Below are positions 1-7,149 of a stretch of DNA of 39,531 nucleotides, in pieces; positions within the stretch are counted from its first letter, which is position 1, and each line of letters starts with the position of its first letter. Made by a program: the position numbers and the translations under genes. Under the pieces are notes generated by a model. The model saw nothing but the letters and a program-made list of their open reading frames with translations, was not told the DNA's origin and did no database searches. The stretch is from an uncultured Actinomycetes bacterium (lineage in GTDB: Bacteria > Actinomycetota > Acidimicrobiia > Acidimicrobiales > Acidimicrobilacustridaceae): the NCBI GenBank assembly GCA_937927725.1, contig CALBSE010000021.1, forward strand, positions 1-39,531, written 5' to 3'.

Positions 1-212
1 TGTGGTGGAAGTACGTCTTGGTCATTGGAATGGCTGTCGCCTTCGCCGGCGCGCTGGTCATCCCGAGCTTCCGCGACTACTTCGCGCTTCCTCTTCCCGA
101 TGCGCGCGACATAGCGAGCGCGATCGGCATCGGCGTCATTGCCTCGGCAATTATCGAGGTCGGATGGCGAGTGACCGACTGGTCACTCCCACAAGTGCGT
201 TCCGCCGCTTGA
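1..212 (+). CDS. C-terminal fragment of a probable P-type cation-transporting ATPase
   Basis: Only the last 69 or so codons lie in the window; the frame is open from base 3 and ends in TGA at 212. The peptide starts WWKYVLV and has two hydrophobic segments separated by LVIPSFRDYFALPLPDARD. This alternation (membrane helix, P-x-L/F-R-x-x-F-x-L loop, membrane helix, short polar tail) resembles the last two transmembrane helices of P-type cation ATPases (Cation_ATPase_C region). The catalytic DKTG and the nucleotide-binding domains would lie upstream, outside the window, so ion specificity cannot be stated. It runs convergently toward dut with a gap of about 59 bp in which I see no clear terminator. 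Another polytopic membrane protein is possible. Confidence 0.55.
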   Translation, partial: WWKYVLVIGMAVAFAGALVIPSFRDYFALPLPDARDIASAIGIGVIASAIIEVGWRVTDWSLPQVRSAA

Positions 213-271
213 TTGAGCGTGCAGAGCCAAGAAGGTTCCTGCCTAAACGAGGGGCTCGGACTCGAGGCGAC

Positions 272-718
272 TTACCGACCGGTGTGACCGAATCCGCCAG
301 CGCCGCGTTCTGATTCACCGAGATGATCAAAATCGTCGACGGGCACGAGCACAACGTGTTCGACGCGCTGCACAACAAGTTGCGCAATCCGCTCACCGCG
401 TTTGACCTCAAAGGGTTCAACGGGGTCGGTGTTGATCAGCAGCACCTTGAGTTCGCCTCGGTAGCCACTGTCAATAAGTCCGGGCGTATTGAGACAGGTC
501 ACGCCGTGCTTCAGCGCTAAGCCACTCCGGGGCTGCACGAACCCGGCATGCCCTTCGGGGATGGCAACTGCAAGGCCTGTTGGCACCAACGCTCGACCCC
601 CAGCGGGGAGAAGAACGACGGTTTCACGTGCAAGAAGGTCGAGCCCAGCGTCGCCAACTCGGGCGTAGGCCGGCAATGCAAGATCGGGGTCAAGACGCAT
701 CACGGGAACTTCAAGCAC
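272..718 (-). CDS. dut: Deoxyuridine 5'-triphosphate nucleotidohydrolase (dUTPase)
   Basis: Hydrolyses dUTP to dUMP and diphosphate in the cytosol, keeping uracil out of DNA and supplying dUMP for thymidylate synthesis. All five motifs of the homotrimeric dUTPase family are visible in order: AGLDL (motif 1), PRSGLALK (motif 2), GLIDSGYRGE with the catalytic Asp (motif 3), RIAQLVV (motif 4) and the C-terminal RGAGGFGHTGR (motif 5, the P-loop-like lid). The GTG start at 718 gives 148 residues beginning VLEVPVMRLDP, close to the usual family length; ATG at 700 is the alternative. A TACGAT box lies exactly six bases before the GTG and no Shine-Dalgarno is seen, which suggests a leaderless transcript. 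It diverges from orn, with 34 bp between the two starts. Confidence 0.93.
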   Translation of the reverse strand: MLEVPVMRLDPDLALPAYARVGDAGLDLLARETVVLLPAGGRALVPTGLAVAIPEGHAGFVQPRSGLALKHGVTCLNTPGLIDSGYRGELKVLLINTDPVEPFEVKRGERIAQLVVQRVEHVVLVPVDDFDHLGESERGAGGFGHTGR

Positions 719-752
719 CGGACGATCGTAGGACGGTGCGTAGGATCCGGTC
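719..752. promoter_or_regulatory. Divergent leaderless promoter pair, dut and orn
   Basis: The 34 bp between the two start codons hold TAGGAT (741-746, plus strand) six bases before the orn ATG, and TACGAT (725-730, minus strand) six bases before the dut GTG. Both match the actinobacterial -10 pattern TANNNT at a distance that puts transcription start on the start codon. Neither gene has a Shine-Dalgarno. I see no good -35 hexamers, and any would fall close to or inside the opposing gene. Confidence 0.6.
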
Positions 753-1319
753 ATGCTCGCTTGGATCGATCTCGAAATGACCGGCCTCGACACCGCCAAG
801 AACGTGATCGTCGAGATCGCCACCCTTCTCACCGACGACAACCTCGAAATCATCGCCGAGGGGCCCGACCTGGTCGTCTACCAGCCGCCTGAAGCGCTGG
901 CGTTTATGGACGAAGTCGTTGTCAACATGCACACCCGCAGCGGGCTCCTTCCCGAGATCCAGGCCTCAACTATCAGCCTTCAAGAGGCCAACGACGCCAC
1001 GATGACCTTCCTCCGAGAGCACATCGCCGAGCCCCGAACCGTCCCCCTGTGTGGCAACTCCATCGGCACCGATCGCCGCTTCCTAGCGACCTACATGCCC
1101 GAGATCGAAAACTTTCTTCACTACCGCTCCGTGGATGTCTCGACCCTGAAAGAGCTCATCAAGCGGTGGAACCCCGCCATCCTCAAGGGAGCGCCTCGTA
1201 AAGCCGAGGGGCATCGTGCCCTCGACGACATCCGAGAGAGCGTTTTCGAACTCCGCTACTACCGAGACACCTTCTGCCTACTCGAGGGGGCCGACGCCGC
1301 GCCCGAACCCAGCGCCTGA
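753..1319 (+). CDS. orn: Oligoribonuclease (DEDDh 3'-5' exoribonuclease)
   Basis: Degrades RNA di- and short oligonucleotides to mononucleotides, the last step of RNA turnover and of linearised cyclic-di-GMP (pGpG) breakdown, in the cytosol. The 188-aa product carries the three exonuclease motifs: WIDLEMTGLD near the N-terminus (Exo I, catalytic D and E), LCGNSIGTDRRFL in the middle (Exo II), and HRALDDIRESV near residue 150 (Exo III, DEDDh His and Asp). The SVDVST and KELIKRW segments are typical of Orn rather than DNA polymerase epsilon subunits. Length is normal for the family, with a short acidic and Pro/Ala-rich tail. ATG at 753 is preceded by TAGGAT with a six-base spacer, so translation is probably leaderless. 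It lies 37 bp upstream of the MBL gene on the same strand. Confidence 0.95.
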   Translation: MLAWIDLEMTGLDTAKNVIVEIATLLTDDNLEIIAEGPDLVVYQPPEALAFMDEVVVNMHTRSGLLPEIQASTISLQEANDATMTFLREHIAEPRTVPLCGNSIGTDRRFLATYMPEIENFLHYRSVDVSTLKELIKRWNPAILKGAPRKAEGHRALDDIRESVFELRYYRDTFCLLEGADAAPEPSA

Positions 1320-1341
1320 GTTTCCCGCCGTCCTTGGGCGG

Positions 1342-1347
1342 TAGTGT
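1342..1347 (+). promoter_or_regulatory. Possible -10 box upstream of the first MBL-fold gene
   Basis: TAGTGT lies nine bases before the ATG at 1357, in the 37-bp gap after orn. If real, it would give a leader of only about two bases. It is equally possible that the gene is simply read through from orn. Confidence 0.3.
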
Positions 1348-1356
1348 CGAATCGTC

Positions 1357-2478
1357 ATGGGGGACGCACACGATCACAACGGGCACGGACACGGCGCTGA
1401 GGCGCCTCGCGTGCCGCGGCAAGAACAAGAAGACGCGTCGACCGAGATCACCGAGGTTGCTCGCGGCGTCCTTCGCCTTCAGCTTCCAACCGACTTCACC
1501 GGCCTCGGCCATGTCAACACCTACGCCATCGAAGACTCTCGAGGATTCACCCTCGTCGATCCTGGCCTGCCCAGCGATGAATCTTGGGCTGCACTCCAAG
1601 ATCGCATGCGCGACGCGAATATTCCGTTAGCGCGAGTGCACACTGTCTTCATCACCCATTCGCATCCGGATCATTTCGGTGGCGCTCATCGACTCGTCGA
1701 AGCCAGCCACTCCGATGTGCTGACATCAACGATGTTTCGCAAGTGGACCGATCTCCTCGACCTCGATGACACTCCACTCGAGCCGCTTGATCCCGCCGAC
1801 GCAGCCGAAGCCGGAACCATCCTCGACGCAATCGGCAACACCGACGAAGCCGAGATGGAAGAAGCATTCCCAGGGTTCAAGGCGTTTCGCAATCGCATTC
1901 GCGCTGCCATTGCCGATGGCCGAATCGAAGAAGTCTCGTGGATGAGAGCTCCGCGCCCGACAATCGTTGTTGATGATTCCCAACGGGTTCGTATGGGCGA
2001 TCGCGACTGGATTGCCGTGTTTACGCCGGGTCACACCCACGACCATCTGTGCATGTGGAATCCCGAGGATGGCGTGTTGCTTTCGGGCGATCACGTTCTG
2101 CCGACGATCACTCCGCATATCGCGGGGTTCATGGGTGGCGATCCACTGTCGAATTACTTACAGAACCTCGACAAGGTTGCTGGCCTCGAAGGCATCACCA
2201 CCGTGTTACCGGCCCATGGCCATCCATTCGGAGATCTTCCAGGTCGTTGCGAAGCCATCAAGGACCACCACGCGACGCGGCTGCAACTGCTGGTCGATGC
2301 TGCCCCTGAAGCAGGTTGGGCACCCGTCACCAAGTGGTCCGAATACTTGTTCTCACCTCGAAGTCGCGGGCCAATGGCCGATAGCGAAACCTACGCCCAC
2401 CTCGAAAACCTTCGCCTTGCCGGCAAGGCCGAACGTCGTGCTGCCGAAGAAGGTTTCGACTACCGCGTCGAGTACTGA
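1357..2478 (+). CDS. Metallo-beta-lactamase-fold hydrolase with His-rich N-terminus
   Basis: A 373-aa member of the MBL superfamily. The zinc-binding motif THSHPDH (HxHxDH) is followed by GHTHDHLCMW (third metal His), LSGDHVLP (bridging Asp) and LPAHGHP (last His), so the binuclear site looks complete. The C-terminal part after residue 290 (KDHHATR through HLENLRLAGKAERR) reads like the winged-helix extension of glyoxalase II/LACTB2-like enzymes. Residues 1-15 are rich in His (GDAHDHNGHGHG), unusual for the family and possibly metal-loading or an artefact of start choice; no later Met or Val gives a better N-terminus. The substrate is unknown: thioester, phosphodiester and RNA substrates all occur in the family. 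It is followed five bases later by the MFS gene, so the two are probably co-translated. Confidence 0.85.
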   Translation: MGDAHDHNGHGHGAEAPRVPRQEQEDASTEITEVARGVLRLQLPTDFTGLGHVNTYAIEDSRGFTLVDPGLPSDESWAALQDRMRDANIPLARVHTVFITHSHPDHFGGAHRLVEASHSDVLTSTMFRKWTDLLDLDDTPLEPLDPADAAEAGTILDAIGNTDEAEMEEAFPGFKAFRNRIRAAIADGRIEEVSWMRAPRPTIVVDDSQRVRMGDRDWIAVFTPGHTHDHLCMWNPEDGVLLSGDHVLPTITPHIAGFMGGDPLSNYLQNLDKVAGLEGITTVLPAHGHPFGDLPGRCEAIKDHHATRLQLLVDAAPEAGWAPVTKWSEYLFSPRSRGPMADSETYAHLENLRLAGKAERRAAEEGFDYRVEY

Positions 2479-2483
2479 CATTT

Positions 2484-3872
2484 ATGGCAGCAACTATTTC
2501 GGCCAAACAACTTCTGCGCACTCGTTCAGTCTCGCCGTTCTTACTTGCATCGGTGGCGTCGACCATCGCCGCAATGATCCAAATCACTGCGCTCGGCAAA
2601 CAGCTGTACGACATGACCGGGCGAGATCTTGATCTTGGTCTTCTCGGTCTTGCCGAATTTGCGCCCGCGTTCTTGCTGATGACGGTTACGGGATCGTTCG
2701 CCGACCGTTACGACCGTCGCCACATCGCTTCTATCGGTCTGATGGTCGAAGTCATCACCACCGGCATGCTTGCGTGGTACGTCGCAACAAAGCCCACAGC
2801 GACGCTGCCGATTTTCCTCATCGTGATCGCATTTGGTGTTGGTCGAGCGTTCGTAAGCCCCGCCACACGCTCCATGCCCGCCGACATTGCTCCCGATGGC
2901 GGCCTTCCTCGGCTCATCGCCTTCCACGTGGCCTGCTGGCAGGCGAGTGCGATTATCGGACCGGTCCTCGCAGGCTTTCTCTTTGTTGTCTCGCCCTCGT
3001 GGCCGTTCATCGCCTGCATGATCCTCACCGCAGCTGGTGCCGTTCTCATTCAGTTCGCTCGACCCCGTCCCGATCGAATTGCTCCAGGAAACTCGCTCGC
3101 CGGCGAACAAGACGCATCGGTCATCGAACTCGGCGATGAAATGCGCCCTGCTGAGATGCTTGATGTGCTTGGCGAACGGAACGCCGACGACATCGCTCAC
3201 GAATCTCTCGCACCGACAACATCTTCGGATGTCGACACAAAGAAGAAGCGCACGTTCCATGAAGCGTTTGAAGGATTCCGGGTTATCCGACGCAATCCTG
3301 CGCTACTCGGTGCGATTTCTCTCGATCTCTTTGCCGTGTTGTTCGGTGGCGCAGTTGCGCTGCTACCAGCTATCGCCGAGACCCGTTTGCATGTGAACGC
3401 GGTCGGCCTTGGTTGGCTCCGCGCTGCCGGTGGAATTGGCGCTGCAGTAGTAACGATCCTTTTGAGCATCAAACCCATTCAACGTCGCACCGGTCCGGTC
3501 ATGTTTATTGCCGTTGGTTTCTTTGGGTTGTTCACAATCACTTTGGGAATGACACACAGTTTCGCGATTGCATTCCTCAGCGTGATGTTGTTAAGCGCGG
3601 CGGATTCAGTAAGCGTGTTCATCCGAAGCACGCTTGTTCCTCTCGTGACTCCCTCGTCGGCGCGCGGTCGTGTCATGGCCGTCGAAGGCGTCTTCATTGG
3701 CGCGTCGAACGAACTGGGCGCCTTCGAGTCAGGAGTCGCCGGCCAGTTGCTCGGCACTGGTCGCGCCGTTGTCCTCGGCGGTGTCGCCACGATCGGTGTT
3801 GTGATCGGTTGGATCGTGTTGTTCCCAGTGTTGTGGCGTTACGACCGATTCCCCGATCATCCGCCGGACTGA
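2484..3872 (+). CDS. Major facilitator superfamily transporter (EntS/MFS_3-like exporter)
   Basis: A polytopic inner-membrane protein of 462 aa with about 12 hydrophobic helices. The cytoplasmic loop between helices 2 and 3 has the MFS motif A variant GSFADRYDRRHI. The N-terminal pattern (SVSPFLLASVASTIAAMIQ, then ALGKQLYDMTG) resembles the enterobactin-exporter/MFS_3 branch, members of which export small molecules; the substrate cannot be deduced. A long charged central loop (about residues 195-260, many D/E, then DTKKKRTFHEAF) separates the two six-helix halves and is longer than usual. ATG at 2484 lies five bases after the MBL stop, which suggests translational coupling. It ends convergently with the second MBL gene. 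Confidence 0.85.
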   Translation: MAATISAKQLLRTRSVSPFLLASVASTIAAMIQITALGKQLYDMTGRDLDLGLLGLAEFAPAFLLMTVTGSFADRYDRRHIASIGLMVEVITTGMLAWYVATKPTATLPIFLIVIAFGVGRAFVSPATRSMPADIAPDGGLPRLIAFHVACWQASAIIGPVLAGFLFVVSPSWPFIACMILTAAGAVLIQFARPRPDRIAPGNSLAGEQDASVIELGDEMRPAEMLDVLGERNADDIAHESLAPTTSSDVDTKKKRTFHEAFEGFRVIRRNPALLGAISLDLFAVLFGGAVALLPAIAETRLHVNAVGLGWLRAAGGIGAAVVTILLSIKPIQRRTGPVMFIAVGFFGLFTITLGMTHSFAIAFLSVMLLSAADSVSVFIRSTLVPLVTPSSARGRVMAVEGVFIGASNELGAFESGVAGQLLGTGRAVVLGGVATIGVVIGWIVLFPVLWRYDRFPDHPPD

Positions 3873-3885
3873 ACATGGCAACAAC

Positions 3886-3913
3886 GGTCAGATCACTGAG
3901 GTCAGATCACTGA
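3886..3913. repeat. Perfect 14-bp tandem duplication between convergent genes
   Basis: The unit GGTCAGATCACTGA occurs twice head to tail, at 3886-3899 and 3900-3913. The second copy contains the stop codon of the minus-strand MBL gene, so the duplicate sits just beyond that stop and regenerates the last codons out of use. It looks like a replication-slippage duplication with no evident function. Confidence 0.8.
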
Positions 3914-4750
3914 CCACACACCGCGCGCACCGTTGCCTTCAACTTTTCCTTCATCAGCGAGCTTGCGCAGATGAGAATGCACCGAACGCTTGGCCATCGG
4001 GATGAGGATCGGATCGAGTGGCACGTAGGCCGCTTCGACGAGTTGTGAAATACGTGCGCTTCCCATTTCGAGCAACAACCCGTGGAGTTGTGCTTCACGT
4101 TCAAGCCGATGCGACGTGTACCAGTCGATGACCGCGTTCGGGTCGGTGATGATGTGGCCATGAGCCGGAGCGATGGATGTCGGCCTGAGAGCCCTCACCT
4201 TTGCGAGTGACTCGAGGTAGGCCCCCATGTTGCCATCGGGCGGTGTAATCACAACGGTAGAACCCTGCATGATGTGGTCACCCGAGAACAACGTGCGCTC
4301 GTCTTCGAGGAAGAAGCAAAGGTGGTTACCTGCGTGACCGGGTGTGTGCACTGCAGTGATCGTGAACTCATCAGCGATGAGTTGATCACCATCACGCAAG
4401 CGACGATCAGTTCGAAGGCCACCCCGATTGCTCCAGGCCATCACTTCGGCCCCGGTTTCGGCTTTCAACGCAGGAACACCGGGCGAATGATCGGGATGCG
4501 TATGCGTGCACATGATCCAGCGGATATGACCCTTCGCCGCTTTCAGGATCGCTTTGGTGTGAGCGGCATCTTCAGGGCCTGGGTCAATCACGAGAACCTC
4601 GTCGTTTCCCACGAGATACGTGTTTGTTCCGAAGCCGGTCATGTGGCTGGGATTCGCCGCAGTAATTCGACGCACGAGCGGCGAAACAGTTTGCGGCTTG
4701 TCGTGCACCAACGGAGGTTTGGTGGTGAACGTTGCGCTTGCGTCAGTCAC
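3902..4750 (-). CDS. Metallo-beta-lactamase-fold hydrolase, LACTB2-like
   Basis: The MBL core shows THTHPDHSPG (HxHxDH), TPGHAGNHL (third His), FSGDHIMQGS (bridging Asp) and APAHGH (last metal His). A C-terminal winged helix follows (LEREAQLHGLLLEMG through SVHSHLRKLADEGKV), the arrangement of LACTB2/Rv3677c-like proteins. Some LACTB2 relatives are endoribonucleases, but the substrate here is unknown. The frame is open to 4810, which would overlap fxsA by 68 bp. I chose GTG at 4750 because it overlaps the fxsA stop by eight bases, as coupled genes do (282 aa); GTG at 4708 is also plausible, since the conserved fold begins near VSPLVRRITAANPS. It is probably co-transcribed with fxsA. Confidence 0.82.
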   Translation of the reverse strand: MTDASATFTTKPPLVHDKPQTVSPLVRRITAANPSHMTGFGTNTYLVGNDEVLVIDPGPEDAAHTKAILKAAKGHIRWIMCTHTHPDHSPGVPALKAETGAEVMAWSNRGGLRTDRRLRDGDQLIADEFTITAVHTPGHAGNHLCFFLEDERTLFSGDHIMQGSTVVITPPDGNMGAYLESLAKVRALRPTSIAPAHGHIITDPNAVIDWYTSHRLEREAQLHGLLLEMGSARISQLVEAAYVPLDPILIPMAKRSVHSHLRKLADEGKVEGNGARGVWSVI

Positions 4751-5219
4751 GAACAGGACCGATTTCGATCGGTGCTGTGGCGGTTTGCTTTGACGGTGTG
4801 ACGTCACCAACCCATTCGACGTTGATGGCGCGACGTCGGCCGGTCATACCGGCGAATGAAGCGATTCGCGTCCAGCGGCGCATGAGGCGTCGGCCAACTG
4901 GTCGGCGAACTGGCCCAATCAGCAACAGCAATCCAATTGTTTCGGAAATGAATCCAGGAACGATGCAGAGAAAGCCCGCGATTGTGAGCATTGCACCATC
5001 GAGCATTTCGCCACCCGGTACCTCGCCGCGATTGACCGCCAGACGCGTACGTCGCATTACGCCGAGACCTTCACGCTTCACCAACCACACTCCGACGGCG
5101 CTCATTGCAATGAGGGCGGCAATCGTCGGGAGGATGCCGATCCAGTCTGCGACCGCGATTACGACACCCAACTCGATGAGCGGGAACACAACGAACACGC
5201 AAAAGAGAAACAGGAACAC
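4743..5219 (-). CDS. fxsA: FxsA-family membrane protein
   Basis: Inner-membrane protein of the FxsA family, named for suppression of F-exclusion of phage T7 in E. coli; its biochemical role is unknown. Family marks are FPLIELGVVIAVADWIG at the start, WLVKREGLGV, the loop RGEVPGGEMLDG, and AGFLCIVPGFISETIGLLLL followed by PVRR. Three or four hydrophobic segments are visible, with a basic C-terminal tail. The frame opens upstream to a TTG at 5264, but GTG at 5219 gives the usual FxsA N-terminus (first helix at once) and has TACGCT six bases before it, matching the leaderless pattern of dut and orn. It overlaps the MBL gene by eight bases and is separated from the upstream whiB-like gene by a terminator. 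Confidence 0.85.
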   Translation of the reverse strand: MFLFLFCVFVVFPLIELGVVIAVADWIGILPTIAALIAMSAVGVWLVKREGLGVMRRTRLAVNRGEVPGGEMLDGAMLTIAGFLCIVPGFISETIGLLLLIGPVRRPVGRRLMRRWTRIASFAGMTGRRRAINVEWVGDVTPSKQTATAPIEIGPVRD

Positions 5220-5225
5220 GTCGAA

Positions 5226-5231
5226 AGCGTA
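5226..5231 (-). promoter_or_regulatory. Probable leaderless -10 box for fxsA
   Basis: TACGCT on the minus strand, six bases before the GTG at 5219. The spacing equals that at dut and orn. It lies inside the frame that would be translated from the alternative TTG at 5264, so it also supports the shorter start. Confidence 0.45.
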
Positions 5232-5286
5232 CCGGCGAGGACCATTCACTCGCCGTCGCGACAATCGTCACGAAATCACATCACCG

Positions 5287-5333
5287 CAAAAATGCCCCAG
5301 CGCCGGGCCGGACGAACCGGACCCGACGCTGGG
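5287..5333 (-). terminator. Intrinsic terminator of the whiB-like gene
   Basis: On the minus strand, arms of 17 bp (5317-5333 and 5296-5312) pair along their whole length, counting three G-U pairs, around the tetraloop TTCG. A run of five T follows (complement of 5288-5292). It sits about 45 bp after the WhiB-like stop codon and separates that gene from fxsA. Confidence 0.9.
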
Positions 5334-5376
5334 TCTGCAGCGATCATTGGTCCCCCCGAACCAACGTCGCAGGCCT

Positions 5377-5640
5377 TCAGACCGCGTGCTGCGTAAGCAG
5401 GGCCTTTCGTTCAAGTTCGTTGAGTCCACCCCAGATGCCGTGCGGCTCACGGATCGACAGGGCGTACTCAAGACAATCGGTGCGCACCGAACACTCGATG
5501 CAGATCTCTTTGGCACGGTTCTCGCGCTGAAGCTTGTCTTCCTTGCGCTCGAACTGTGAGGGCGGAAAGAAGACCACGGCCTGTGGTCCACGGCATTCCG
5601 CCTTCATCTGCCAATCGTCTTCAATTCGCTGAACACTCAT
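5377..5640 (-). CDS. WhiB-family iron-sulfur transcriptional regulator
   Basis: Small Wbl protein (87 aa), restricted to actinobacteria and some of their phages. These proteins carry a [4Fe-4S] cluster, usually bind the principal sigma factor and sense redox or NO. The four cluster cysteines are present: AEC near residue 16, the pair ICIEC, and DCLEYAL. The G(I/V)WGG turn (GIWGGLNELERKALL) and basic C-terminal residues are intact. Start ATG at 5640 has GGGAGG ten bases upstream. It lies close to an MBL-fold gene and an ArsA-like pair, as whiB4/wblA do in mycobacteria and streptomycetes, but the residues around the cysteines (FFPP, LEYALSIREPHG) look more like other Wbl classes, so I give no subclass. 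Confidence 0.93.
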   Translation of the reverse strand: MSVQRIEDDWQMKAECRGPQAVVFFPPSQFERKEDKLQRENRAKEICIECSVRTDCLEYALSIREPHGIWGGLNELERKALLTQHAV

Positions 5641-5650
5641 TGCAGTACTG

Positions 5651-5700
5651 CCTCCCTACTCCGGATGGCGAACGTACAACGGCGCCCGCGCCCATTGCAA
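5651..5700 (-). promoter_or_regulatory. Promoter and Shine-Dalgarno of the whiB-like gene
   Basis: Reading the minus strand: TTGCAA (5695-5700), an 18-bp spacer, TACGTT (5671-5676), then GGGAGG (5651-5656) ten bases before ATG. This is a sigma-70-type arrangement with a normal leader, unlike the leaderless neighbours. The remaining part of the 109-bp gap to the NfeD-like stop codon shows no convincing hairpin. Confidence 0.6.
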
Positions 5701-5749
5701 GAAAAAATGCGACGAATGTCACATCAGCGTGAATGGGAGGAAAACGGGG

Positions 5750-7129
5750 TCAGTCGGGGTCCTGAACCGTGCCTGACTCGGCACTGGTGTCTTCAGAAGA
5801 TCCCTTGTCTCCCTTGGCATCGGAGCGGGGGGAACGGTCCCGGTAATCCTTGGCCGCTCCCACTTCGGGCTCAACCTCGAGAACGAGACCATCGATGCTC
5901 ACAACCCGCACTCGGTCGAGTTCTTCGATCGGGGTGGAGCGATTGGTCGAGGCCCGCCAGAGGGCCTCACGGATCTGGACAACGCCGTCGGGGTTGATTC
6001 CCGTGACGGCTCGGCCCATTTCCCCGATCATCCACTCGCGTCCGATGGTTGGGGTGGAAAAACGGGTTCGGACCATCGATGGCATACCGGCAAGGAAGGT
6101 CAGCGCGATGCCCAAGACCGCAACGAGCAACGTGATCCACGACAACGACATGCCGTCGTACACGGTGAACGAAAACACGACGAACAACACGATGCCGATA
6201 CCGGTCCACACCCGAGGTACGCCGGTTTGCACATCAACGGAAAAGGCAAACATCGAAATCGCGAGCAACACAAACGCCCACCAATGAGTCGGCAAGACCC
6301 ACATTCCATAACCGGAAAGAATGAATGCGCCCGCGCCGACAACACCAGCGACACCAACACCGGCGGTGAAGAGTTCGAAGATGATGAGCGCAAGACCAAC
6401 AGTGATGAGCAAGTACGCAACTGCCGGACTGGCAACTGTGTGCATGAGATTTGAAACAAGTGAGAGTTGACCGAAGCGCACCTGCGTGAGCGGTTCACGT
6501 CGAGTTTCGCCGTTGTCAGCAGTGACTTCACGAGTCGCAACACCGGGCAAATTCACGAGGAAATCGCCGATTGTTGGAGCCGCAACAGTGGTAACGCCAA
6601 GGTCGGCGGCTTCCTGGGCACTCACGGTCTTGTCTGCGATTTGTGACAAACGCTTTGTATCAAGACCATCGATCACTGGTTGCCCGGCATTGCCAAGACG
6701 CGAGCCGGGAGCCATACCAACCTGATCCGCAGCACCAACGAGTTGCGCCGACAGACCAGTGAGATGCGAACCCGAAGGACCGACCCAAACATCAATCGGA
6801 ACTGGCGACGCAAGCATCGCGTTCAACAACGCGGCAAAAACTGAATCCTCGACAACAACACCGTTTGAATCGGCCTGAAGGATGAGAGCGACGGCGCCTT
6901 CGTTGATTGCGTCGTTAATCGAGGATCGGATGAAATCGACCATGACCGGATCAAGAAGACCGCTCACCTTGACAACGGCAACGAAACCGTCCGGGCCGCC
7001 TTCGTTGATGACCGTCGTCGTGGTTTCGGCCGAAACTGGGCTCGTCATTGCGCTCACGGCAAAACCGACGACACCAAGTAGTAGTGCTACGACAGCGGTG
7101 ATTGCAGCAGCGGTGGGTAGTCTGCGCAT
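5750..7129 (-). CDS. NfeD-like membrane protein with degenerate ClpP-type protease domain
   Basis: 459 aa, secreted N-terminus (signal-like MRRLPTAAAITAVVALLLGVVG), then a ClpP-like domain (about residues 45-205), four to six hydrophobic segments (about 250-370), and a C-terminal NfeD OB-fold region (IGREWMIGEMGRAVTGINPDGVVQIREALWRA) with an acidic tail. Full-length NfeD proteins are membrane serine proteases that partner stomatins. Here the catalytic Ser position (normally in an SAG context before the IxxxAD motif) reads SHLTGLSAQ, so Ser appears replaced by Thr, and the stretch that normally holds the catalytic Lys seems shortened. A membrane scaffold role without proteolysis is therefore plausible. 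ATG at 7129 is chosen for the GGAGG at 7136-7140. It diverges from the ArsA pair with only 20 bp between starts. Confidence 0.82.
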   Translation of the reverse strand: MRRLPTAAAITAVVALLLGVVGFAVSAMTSPVSAETTTTVINEGGPDGFVAVVKVSGLLDPVMVDFIRSSINDAINEGAVALILQADSNGVVVEDSVFAALLNAMLASPVPIDVWVGPSGSHLTGLSAQLVGAADQVGMAPGSRLGNAGQPVIDGLDTKRLSQIADKTVSAQEAADLGVTTVAAPTIGDFLVNLPGVATREVTADNGETRREPLTQVRFGQLSLVSNLMHTVASPAVAYLLITVGLALIIFELFTAGVGVAGVVGAGAFILSGYGMWVLPTHWWAFVLLAISMFAFSVDVQTGVPRVWTGIGIVLFVVFSFTVYDGMSLSWITLLVAVLGIALTFLAGMPSMVRTRFSTPTIGREWMIGEMGRAVTGINPDGVVQIREALWRASTNRSTPIEELDRVRVVSIDGLVLEVEPEVGAAKDYRDRSPRSDAKGDKGSSEDTSAESGTVQDPD

Positions 7130-7149
7130 GTCGAGCCTCCGAGGGGAAA
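7130..7149. promoter_or_regulatory. Back-to-back Shine-Dalgarno sites of nfeD-like and arsA-like genes
   Basis: The 20-bp gap between the divergent starts holds GGAGG for the nfeD-like gene (complement of 7136-7140) directly beside GAGGGG (7141-7146) for the ArsA-like gene. There is no room for promoters, so each promoter must lie inside the coding sequence of the other gene. Confidence 0.6.

Noticed and set aside
2541..3260. 239-residue minus-strand frame opposite the MFS gene
   Set aside because: Composition (many Arg, Gly, His and Cys, no domain pattern) and its position opposite a clear membrane protein mark it as a shadow frame.
4751..4810. Longer start of the second MBL gene at 4810
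   Set aside because: It would overlap fxsA by 68 bp and add residues upstream of the fold with no ribosome site. GTG 4750 is the better guess, though not certain.
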